From NCBI GenBank assembly GCA_029858545.1, contig JAOUFA010000168.1, forward strand, positions 1-7,689: a stretch of 7,689 nt of DNA, given 5' to 3'. The stretch is from Betaproteobacteria bacterium. GTDB lineage: Bacteria; Pseudomonadota; Gammaproteobacteria; Burkholderiales; SG8-39. The translations under genes and the position numbers were made by a program. Shown piece by piece: positions 1-4,774 of the stretch (position 1 is its first letter; every line of letters starts with the position of its first letter). The notes beneath the pieces were generated by a model. The model saw nothing but the letters and a program-made list of their open reading frames with translations, had not been told where the DNA came from and did not search any database.

Positions 1-854
1 GAACGGGTGAACAGCCAGCCGTTCCTCGCGTTGCGCGTCGGCAGCACGCAGTCGAACATGTCCACGCCGGCGAGCACGCCTTCGACCAGGTCCTCGGGCG
101 TACCCATGCCCATCAGATAGCGCGGCTTGTCTTCCGGCAGGCGTCGCGGCGTATGCGCGAGGATGCGGCGGCGATCTTCCTTGGGTTCGCCGACCGACAG
201 GCCGCCCACCGCATAACCCTCGAAGCCGATATCGAGCAGTCCTGCGAGCGACTCCTCGCGCAGGTGTTCGAACATGCCGCCCTGCACGATGCCGAAGAGT
301 GCGTTCGCGCGGGTCGACTCGGTTGCGCTCGATCGCCAGGCGGCGCGTGAGCGCGCCGCCCATCTGAGCGACAGGCGCATCGATTCCGCCGCCACTGGTT
401 CGGTGGCCGGGTATCCGGTGCACTCGTCGAAGATCATCGCGATGTCCGAGTCGAGCACGCGCTGGATGCGCATCGACTCCTCGGGCGTGAGCATCAGTTT
501 GTCGCCGTCTACCGGAGAGGCGAACTTCACGCCTTCTTCGCTCACCTTGCGCAGCGCGTCCAGGCTGAAGACCTGGAAGCCGCCCGAGTCGGTGAGGATC
601 GGCGCCTGCCAGCCCATGAAACGGTGCAGTCCACCGTGCTTCGCGATGACCTCGAGACCCGGTCGAAGCCAGAGGTGAAACGTGTTGCCGAGCACGATTT
701 GCGCGCCGATATCGGCCAGTTCCGCCGGTGACATCGCCTTGACCGTGCCATAGGTGCCGACCGGCATGAACGCGGGCGTCTCGACGCGTCCATGTGCGAG
801 TTCGAGCGTGCCGCGGCGCGCCGCGCCGTCGCGGTGGATGACGGTGAATTTCAC
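1..854 (-). CDS. tgt: tRNA-guanine(34) transglycosylase, 3'-truncated by window edge
   Basis: The enzyme exchanges guanine-34 of tRNAs with GUN anticodons (Asp, Asn, His, Tyr) for preQ1, the committed step of queuosine insertion. 284 codons are visible; the C-terminus, with the zinc-binding cysteines, lies beyond position 1. Family landmarks occur in order: FMPVGTYGTVK (29-39), LGNTFHLWLRPG (55-66), TDSGGFQVFSL with the general acid/base Asp89 (88-98), IFDECTGYPA (141-150), GIVQGG (188-193), YAVGGLSVGEP (214-224), and VDMFDCVLPTRNARNG (264-279), whose Asp265 matches the catalytic nucleophile. The start is GTG at 854-852, chosen because the protein then begins MKF like E. coli TGT and GAAAGG (865-860) lies 5 bases upstream. 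GTG overlaps the TGA stop of queA (GTGA), so translation is probably coupled. I checked the frame through the less conserved 300-380 stretch and found no frameshift. Confidence 0.96.
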   Translation of the reverse strand, partial: MKFTVIHRDGAARRGTLELAHGRVETPAFMPVGTYGTVKAMSPAELADIGAQIVLGNTFHLWLRPGLEVIAKHGGLHRFMGWQAPILTDSGGFQVFSLDALRKVSEEGVKFASPVDGDKLMLTPEESMRIQRVLDSDIAMIFDECTGYPATEPVAAESMRLSLRWAARSRAAWRSSATESTRANALFGIVQGGMFEHLREESLAGLLDIGFEGYAVGGLSVGEPKEDRRRILAHTPRRLPEDKPRYLMGMGTPEDLVEGVLAGVDMFDCVLPTRNARNGWLFTR

Positions 855-1876
855 GGTAGCCTTTCGATCAGCATGGCATCGCCGTAGGAGAAGAAACGGT
901 AGCGCGCCGCGATGGCGTGGGAGTACGCGCGCCGGACATTGTCCAGCCCGGCGAATGCCGACACCAGCATCAGAAGGCTCGAGCGCGGCAGGTGGAAGTT
1001 GGTGAGCAGGCGATCGACGACGCGAAAGGCGAATCCGGGGGTGATGAACAACCGGGTTTCGCCGCTGCCGGCGGCAGGGCGGCCATCCTTCGCGGCCGAT
1101 TCGAGCGCGCGCAGCGTCGTGGTCCCCACCGCGAGTACGCGCCCGCCGCGGGCGCGGGTTGCCTCGATCGCCTCGAATGTCTCAACCGGGACTTCGTAGC
1201 GCTCGCTGTGCATGCGGTGCGCCTCGACCTCTTCGGTGCGCACCGGCTGGAAAGTTCCCGCGCCCACATGCAAAGTGACGCGCGCGATACGCGCTCCCCG
1301 TGCGACGAGTGATTCGAGCATCGCCCGATCGAAATGCAGTCCCGCAGTGGGTGCGGCGACCGCCCCCGGGCGCGACGCATAGACGGTCTGATAGCGTTCT
1401 TCGTCCTCGGCTTGGGCGGTATGGTGCACATAGGGCGGCAGCGGCAGTTCGCCATGCCGCTCCAGCACCGCCACCGCAGCCTGGCCGCGAAATCGCAGGC
1501 GATAGAGGTCGTCTTCGCGGCCGAGCACCTCCACTTCGACCGCGTCGCCGACCCGGATGACGCTGCCCGGCCGGGGCGGGTGGCTTGCGCGCACGAGCGC
1601 CAGGGCCTCGTCGGCGCCAAGCAGGCGCTCGATGAACAATTCGACCTGCCCGCCGCTTGCCTTGCGTCCGCTGAGCCGCGCCTTGATGACGCGGGTGTCG
1701 TTCACCACGATCAAATCCCCTTCACCGACCAAGCCGGGAAAATCCGCGAAGTCCAGGTCCGCGAGCGAGCCCGACGGCGCATCGAGCCGCAGCAGGCGGC
1801 TTGCCGTACGGTTTGCCGCGGGATGCTGGGCGATGAGGTCTTCGGGCAGCTGGTAGTCGAACTCTGAGACGCGCAT
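851..1876 (-). CDS. queA: S-adenosylmethionine:tRNA ribosyltransferase-isomerase
   Basis: QueA transfers and isomerises the ribosyl part of S-adenosylmethionine onto preQ1-34 in tRNA, giving epoxyqueuosine; this cytosolic step follows TGT. The protein of 341 residues is near the family's usual 340-360. Conserved blocks are visible along the whole length: FDYQLPEDLIAQHPA (6-20), VVNDTRVIKARL (57-68), GAVAAPTAGLHFD (171-183), VTLHVGAGTFQPVR (200-213), HRMHSERYEVP (220-230), VGTTTLRALES (250-260), LFITPGFAFRVVDRLLTNFH (276-295), LPRSSLLMLVSAFAG (296-310) and YRFFSYGDAMLI (326-337). The start was set at the ATG at 1876 because homologues begin MRVSDFD; an ATG three codons upstream (1885) would add MFA and cannot be excluded, as neither has a strong ribosome binding site. 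It is the first gene of the queA-tgt pair and is divergent from tRNA-Leu, 70 bases away. Confidence 0.96.
   Translation of the reverse strand: MRVSEFDYQLPEDLIAQHPAANRTASRLLRLDAPSGSLADLDFADFPGLVGEGDLIVVNDTRVIKARLSGRKASGGQVELFIERLLGADEALALVRASHPPRPGSVIRVGDAVEVEVLGREDDLYRLRFRGQAAVAVLERHGELPLPPYVHHTAQAEDEERYQTVYASRPGAVAAPTAGLHFDRAMLESLVARGARIARVTLHVGAGTFQPVRTEEVEAHRMHSERYEVPVETFEAIEATRARGGRVLAVGTTTLRALESAAKDGRPAAGSGETRLFITPGFAFRVVDRLLTNFHLPRSSLLMLVSAFAGLDNVRRAYSHAIAARYRFFSYGDAMLIERLP
860..865 (-). promoter_or_regulatory. Ribosome binding site of tgt
   Basis: GAAAGG on the minus strand, inside the 3' end of queA, ends 5 bases before the GTG at 854. It supports that GTG as the start of tgt and allows ribosomes finishing queA to re-initiate directly. 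Confidence 0.6.
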
Positions 1877-1919
1877 AGCAAACATTTCACGCCAAGGCGC
1901 TCACGGGCGGGCGTCGCGC

Positions 1920-1925
1920 ATTATA
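1920..1925 (-). promoter_or_regulatory. Probable -10 box of the queA-tgt operon
   Basis: The minus strand carries a perfect TATAAT at 1925-1920. Transcription would begin near 1913, leaving a leader of about 35 bases before the ATG at 1876. I see no good TTGACA-like -35 hexamer at 16-18 bases spacing (GCAATT at 17, GGCAAT at 18), so the assignment rests on the -10 alone and on its position. It shares bases with the proposed -10 of the divergent tRNA gene. Confidence 0.5.
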
Positions 1926-1929
1926 GAAT
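1924..1929 (+). promoter_or_regulatory. Probable -10 box of tRNA-Leu
   Basis: TAGAAT (5 of 6 to TATAAT) lies 17 bases before the first base of the tRNA. It is followed by a G/C-rich stretch (CCGCTTCGCC), the type of discriminator typical of stable-RNA promoters under stringent control. No convincing -35 hexamer is visible upstream (TCACGG at 17 bases spacing). It overlaps the minus-strand TATAAT by two bases. Confidence 0.45.
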
Positions 1930-1946
1930 CCGCTTCGCCAGTAATT

Positions 1947-2033
1947 GCCGGAATGGCGGAATCGGTAGACGCAGCGGACTCAAAATCCGCCGGTGGTAAC
2001 ACTGTGAGAGTTCGAGTCTCTCTTCCGGCACCA
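1947..2033 (+). tRNA. leuX-like (anticodon CAA): tRNA-Leu(CAA), CCA encoded
   Basis: A complete class II tRNA with a long variable arm. The acceptor stem GCCGGAA (1947-1953) pairs with TTCCGGC (2023-2029), followed by discriminator A2030 and genomically encoded CCA (2031-2033). The anticodon stem GCGGA (1974-1978) pairs with TCCGC (1986-1990) around loop CTCAAAA, giving anticodon CAA at 1981-1983, which reads the leucine codon UUG. The variable arm covers about 1991-2005. The T arm is GAGAG (2006-2010), loop TTCGAGT, CTCTC (2018-2022). A37 in an AAA context is the usual substrate for i6A/ms2i6A modification. It is not a queuosine substrate, so its closeness to queA and tgt is probably incidental. 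No intrinsic terminator is visible downstream. Confidence 0.98.
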
Positions 2034-2127
2034 GCGCGAATCGCTCTCGGGAACGTGCTTCGTGTGCGTTTGTAACTCTCGGTTGTGTCAGGATTTTCAC
2101 GTTTCAATGGAAAACGCGCAGTATCCC

Positions 2128-2156
2128 TTGGCACAATCGCGATCCTTCGGTTAAAT
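2128..2156 (+). promoter_or_regulatory. Candidate sigma-70 promoter of the 78-residue gene
   Basis: TTGGCA (2128-2133; 5 of 6 to the -35 consensus) is followed after 17 bases by TTAAAT (2151-2156; 4 of 6 to TATAAT; TAAATT one base on scores the same). Transcription would begin near 2163, giving a leader of about 39 bases before the ATG at 2202. The remaining spacer between the tRNA and this site (2034-2127) shows nothing I can name; it is less G/C-rich than the genes around it. Confidence 0.4.
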
Positions 2157-2162
2157 TTCAGG

Positions 2163-2178
2163 GCGCGTCGTTGCGCGC
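2163..2178 (+). repeat. Small G/C inverted repeat in the leader of the 78-residue gene
   Basis: GCGCG (2163-2167) and CGCGC (2174-2178) can form a 5-bp stem with loop TCGTTG. It coincides with the predicted transcript 5' end and has no following T-run, so it is not an intrinsic terminator. It may be a transcript-stabilising 5' stem-loop, or chance in G/C-rich DNA. Confidence 0.3.
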
Positions 2179-2187
2179 AAGTGGGTT

Positions 2188-2206
2188 AACATGGGGGTTG
2201 CATGTT
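2188..2206 (+). promoter_or_regulatory. Inverted repeat enclosing the ribosome binding site and start codon
   Basis: AACATG (2188-2193) and CATGTT (2201-2206) form a perfect 6-bp inverted repeat with the 7-base loop GGGGTTG. The loop holds most of the G-rich ribosome binding site (GGGGG, 2193-2197, 4 bases before the start) and the 3' arm contains the ATG at 2202. In RNA this could partly mask initiation. The stem is mainly A-U, so it would be weak. The symmetry is seen directly; a regulatory role is inference. Confidence 0.35.
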
Positions 2207-2438
2207 CGCAATCGTCTACAAGTCCGATGGTTTCCCGATTTGCCGGCAGGTCGCGGGCGTGAGCCCCGATCCGGTCGTAACCTGGAATACCGAGGCGGAC
2301 GCGAAAGCCTTCATCGCCGCGAAGGGCAGTGACGCCGATTTCCAGGCGCTGCAACTCACCGACGATGCAATGGACAAGCTCGCCAAGACGATCGGCTGCG
2401 CGGTCGAGGCGATGACGTTCGAGCCGTATCCGGGGTAG
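2202..2438 (+). CDS. Uncharacterised small protein, 78 residues
   Basis: I do not recognise the family. The start is well fixed: ATG 2202 is preceded by GGGGG and by an in-frame TAA at 2187-2189, and the next Met is far into the protein. Codon choice is typical of the window (mostly G or C in third position), supporting a real gene. The product is probably soluble and cytosolic: no signal peptide or membrane segment, a hydrophobic start (FAIVYK) suggesting a beta strand, a Pro-rich turn (SPDPVVTW, 21-28), a likely helix (EADAKAFIAAKG, 31-42), and a second acidic helix (LTDDAMDKLAKTIG, 52-65). It has two cysteines (Cys14, Cys66), too few and too far apart for an obvious metal site. It lies downstream of tRNA-Leu in the same direction and could be read through from it; it converges on panC with a 20-base gap. 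Confidence 0.8.
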   Translation: MFAIVYKSDGFPICRQVAGVSPDPVVTWNTEADAKAFIAAKGSDADFQALQLTDDAMDKLAKTIGCAVEAMTFEPYPG

Positions 2439-2458
2439 TTTGCAGGCTGCTCGACGGG

Positions 2459-3292
2459 CTAGGTTTTACCCACTTCCAGATTGTCGATCAGACGTGTCGC
2501 ACCCAGACGCGCGGCGGCCAGCACCACAAGACTGTTGTCCGTTTCTTGCGGTTCCGCGAGATCGGCGCGCCGCCTGACTTCCACGTAATCAGGCTTCCAG
2601 CCCGCCTTCGTCAGCTCGCGCAGCGCCGATTCCCCGAGTGCCGAGTAATCGCGCTCGCCTGCGGCGATGCGTGCCCCCACTTCGCGCAGCGTACGCTGCA
2701 GTCGCGGTGCCTCGGCGCGCTCGGCGGCCGACAAATAGTTGTTGCGCGAACTCATCGCAAGCCCATCGGCCTCGCGCGTCGTCTCGCCGGCGACGATTTC
2801 GATCGGCAGGTCGAACTGCCGCACCATGCCGCGCACCACGAGAAGCTGCTGGTAGTCCTTTTTGCCGAACACGGCGACCGCCGGCTGCACGCAGTTGAAT
2901 AGCTTCAGCACCACGGTCGCCACGCCATTGAAGAAACCGGGGCGGAACCGGCCCTCCAGTTCGTTTGCCATCGGTGGCGGCTGAACGATGTACTGCTGCG
3001 GCTCCGGGTAGAGCAGGCGCTCATCGGGCGCGAACACGATGTCGACGCCCTCGGCGGCGAGTTTCGCGCAGTCCGCCTCGAAGGTACGCGGGTAGCGGTC
3101 AAAGTCCTCGTGGGGCGCGAACTGCAGACGGTTGACGAAGATGCTCGTCACCACGTGCTTGGCGCGCCGCTTGGCGAGCCCCACGAGCGCCAGGTGGCCG
3201 GCGTGCAGGTTGCCCATCGTCGGTACAAGGCCTACCGTGCCCGCCGGGGCGGTGAGGCGTCGCAGGATTGCGATGTCGTGGACGATGTCCAT
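2459..3292 (-). CDS. panC: Pantothenate synthetase (pantoate--beta-alanine ligase)
   Basis: PanC joins pantoate and beta-alanine with ATP, through a pantoyl-adenylate, to make pantothenate, the coenzyme A precursor. The 277 residues match the usual length of about 280. Seen in order: the nucleotidyl-transferase motif PTMGNLHAGH (24-33) with His30 and His33, FVNRLQFAPHEDFDRYPR (52-69), LEGRFRPGFFNGVATVV (112-128), FGKKDYQQ (142-149) and the KMSKS-like SSRNNYLS (181-188). FVNRLQF instead of FVNPMQF and RPGFF instead of RPGHF resemble betaproteobacterial versions as I recall them. The start is ATG 3292; an adjoining GTG at 3295 (one extra residue) is possible and would overlap the kinase stop by one base. 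It is the last gene of the seven-gene run. panB, the preceding pathway step, is not next to it. Confidence 0.96.
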   Translation of the reverse strand: MDIVHDIAILRRLTAPAGTVGLVPTMGNLHAGHLALVGLAKRRAKHVVTSIFVNRLQFAPHEDFDRYPRTFEADCAKLAAEGVDIVFAPDERLLYPEPQQYIVQPPPMANELEGRFRPGFFNGVATVVLKLFNCVQPAVAVFGKKDYQQLLVVRGMVRQFDLPIEIVAGETTREADGLAMSSRNNYLSAAERAEAPRLQRTLREVGARIAAGERDYSALGESALRELTKAGWKPDYVEVRRRADLAEPQETDNSLVVLAAARLGATRLIDNLEVGKT

Positions 3293-3294
3293 CA

Positions 3295-3927
3295 CTAGCC
3301 CAGGTTGAAGTATTCGCGACGGCTCTTCATCGTGCGCATGCGCTCGATGAGCAGCTCGAAATCGGGATCGCGCTCGACGAAGTTGAGGTTCTCCGAATTG
3401 ACGATCAGCACCGGCGCGGCGCTGTATTGGTGAAAGAAGCGCGTGTAGCCCTCGGCGAGCAGCGCGAGGTAGTCCTCGTCGATCGCGCGCTCGTAGCCGA
3501 TGCCGCGGCGCCTGACGCGCTCGATCAGCACGTCAGCGCTCGCCTGCAGGTAGACGACCAGGTCGGGGACCGGCGCGCGCAGCCGCAGCGACTCGTAGAT
3601 CTGCCGGTACAGCGCGAATTCGTCGGCCGAGAGCGTAATGCGCGCGAACAATGGGTCCTTGTCGAGCAGGAAATCGGCGACCACGGACCGCGCGAACATG
3701 TCGGGCTGGGCGAGCGGCTCGAGCTGCTTGGCGCGCTGAAACAGGAAGAACAACTGCGTCGGCAGCGCGTAGCGCGTCATATCCCTGTAGAAGCGCTCGA
3801 GAAACGGATTCTCGCCGGGCTGTTCGAGCAGCAGATCGGCGGCGAGGCGCGCGCCGAGTTTGCGCGCGAGCGTGGTCTTGCCCGCGCCGATCGGTCCTTC
3901 GACCACCAGGTAACGGATGCGCTCCAC
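3295..3927 (-). CDS. Deoxynucleoside kinase (dAdo/dGuo kinase family)
   Basis: A P-loop kinase of the dNK family (PF01712), which phosphorylates deoxynucleosides to 5'-monophosphates in salvage; the base preference cannot be read from sequence. Of 210 residues: Walker A GPIGAGKTT (11-19), ENPFLERFYRD (39-49), ARSVVADFLLDKDPLFA (79-95), which corresponds to the family's E/D-R-S motif with Ala in place of the usual acidic residue before Arg80, the strand DLVVYLQAS (122-130), and the arginine-rich lid RVRRRGIGYERAIDEDYL (137-154). The start is GTG 3927, supported by GGAG (3937-3934) with 6 bases spacing and by homologues starting just before the P-loop strand; the open frame extending up to 4518 is antisense-like overlap with the upstream genes and has no homology. 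It begins 2 bases after the DUF486 gene's stop and ends touching panC. Confidence 0.92.
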   Translation of the reverse strand: MERIRYLVVEGPIGAGKTTLARKLGARLAADLLLEQPGENPFLERFYRDMTRYALPTQLFFLFQRAKQLEPLAQPDMFARSVVADFLLDKDPLFARITLSADEFALYRQIYESLRLRAPVPDLVVYLQASADVLIERVRRRGIGYERAIDEDYLALLAEGYTRFFHQYSAAPVLIVNSENLNFVERDPDFELLIERMRTMKSRREYFNLG

Positions 3928-3929
3928 AC

Positions 3930-4280
3930 TCAGCTCCGGAAGATGAAGTACACCGCGCCCATGATGCACAGCGATGCCCACAGGTAGTCGAGTTTGACCG
4001 GCTGGTTCATGTAGAGCACCGCAAAAGGCACGAACACCGCGAGGGTGATCGCCTCCTGGAGAATCTTCAGTTGCGACAGGGTGAGCGCACCGTAGCCAAT
4101 GCGGTTCGCCGGCACCATCAGCAGGTATTCGAAGAAGGCGATGCCCCAGCTCGCGAGCGCCGCGACATACCAGGGATAGGTCGCCAGGTTGCGCAAATGG
4201 GCATACCAGGCGAAGGCCATGAACACGTTCGAGGCGGCGAGCAGCAGAATCGTCGCGACGGGGGGCATCGCGAAGCTCAT
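3930..4280 (-). CDS. DUF486 / DMT-like small membrane protein
   Basis: A 116-residue inner-membrane protein that matches the DUF486 family (PF04342), related to the drug/metabolite transporter fold; no substrate is established. Four hydrophobic segments are visible at about 7-28, 36-55, 72-92 and 97-114, so it is the size of a half transporter and may dimerise as small multidrug-resistance proteins do (inference). Characteristic stretches: LLLAASNVFMAFAWYAHL (12-29), PWYVAALASWGIAFFEYLL (36-54), VPANRIGY (56-63) and LSQLKILQEAITL (68-80). The start ATG at 4280 overlaps the folK stop as ATGA, pointing to translational coupling; an internal ATG (4268, giving MPPVATIL) would also fit homologues, and the open frame to 4313 is unlikely to be used. 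It separates folK from the kinase. Confidence 0.9.
   Translation of the reverse strand: MSFAMPPVATILLLAASNVFMAFAWYAHLRNLATYPWYVAALASWGIAFFEYLLMVPANRIGYGALTLSQLKILQEAITLAVFVPFAVLYMNQPVKLDYLWASLCIMGAVYFIFRS
3934..3937 (-). promoter_or_regulatory. Ribosome binding site deciding the kinase start
   Basis: GGAG on the minus strand lies 6 bases before GTG 3927, inside the last codons of the DUF486 gene. It is what favours this GTG over the much longer upstream open frame. Confidence 0.6.
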
Positions 4281-4765
4281 CGCGCGATCTTCTCGATGCG
4301 CTGCCCGACGCAATGCGCCAGACAGTCGACCGCACGGCCGTGGCCGGGTATGTCCGCATCCGGATCGAGTTCGACCAGCGGCGCGAGCACGAAGGCGCGC
4401 TGGTGCATGCGCGGGTGCGGGACCGAAAGACCCGCCTGCTCGATGGTGAGCGTGTCGTAGAGCAGCAGGTCGAGGTCAAGGGTGCGCGGCGCGTTGGCGA
4501 CGCTGCGCCGGCGTCCATGACGGGATTCGATGTCGTGCAACGCGACCAGCAGCCGCTCGGGCGGCAGACCGGTTTCGATGCGCGCCACGGCGTTGACGAA
4601 ATCCGGTTGATCCGTGTTGCCGAGCGGCGCGCTGCGATACAGGGCGGACTGCGCGAGCACGCGCGTGTCGGGCAACCGGCCGAGTTCGCCGATCGCCGCG
4701 AGCACCTGCTCGCGGGGTTGGACGAGGTTCGCCCCCAGACCGATGTAAGCGGCGGCTTTGTTCAC
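4277..4765 (-). CDS. folK: 6-hydroxymethyl-dihydropterin pyrophosphokinase (HPPK)
   Basis: HPPK transfers pyrophosphate from ATP to 6-hydroxymethyl-7,8-dihydropterin in folate synthesis. The 162 residues equal the family's usual length. Seen: YIGLGANL (7-14), SALYRSAPLGNTDQPDFVNA (40-59), the helix LLVALHDIESRHGRRR (72-87), the HPPK signature NAPRTLDLDLLLYD (91-104) whose Asp97 and Asp99 would bind the two magnesium ions, and VPHPRMHQRAFVLAPL (115-130). The start is GTG 4765, giving MNKAAAYIGLGANL; it lies 9 bases after the pcnB stop, with only a weak ribosome binding site. The stop overlaps the next start (ATGA). Confidence 0.95.
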   Translation of the reverse strand: MNKAAAYIGLGANLVQPREQVLAAIGELGRLPDTRVLAQSALYRSAPLGNTDQPDFVNAVARIETGLPPERLLVALHDIESRHGRRRSVANAPRTLDLDLLLYDTLTIEQAGLSVPHPRMHQRAFVLAPLVELDPDADIPGHGRAVDCLAHCVGQRIEKIAR

Positions 4766-4774
4766 GCGGCTTGC

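Noticed and set aside
300..380. Suspected frameshift in tgt, because this stretch is poorly conserved
   Set aside because: Codon-by-codon reading from GTG 854 runs in frame through SMRLSLRWAARSR to ANALFGIVQGG with no stop.
2011..2033. tRNA-Leu 3' end as an integration site
   Set aside because: No direct repeat of the tRNA 3' end and no integrase or phage gene occurs in the window.
1901..2134. A 77-codon minus-strand open frame across tRNA-Leu
   Set aside because: The middle part (RETRTLTVLPPADFESAAS) is the reverse-strand translation of the tRNA itself, a familiar false gene.
3268..3987. A 239-codon plus-strand open frame opposite the kinase
   Set aside because: Antisense to a gene with a clear P-loop and lid; no recognisable domain of its own.
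3928..4518. N-terminal extension of the kinase frame up to 4518
   Set aside because: It overlaps the DUF486 gene and folK in another frame and adds no homologous sequence; GTG 3927 has a good ribosome binding site.
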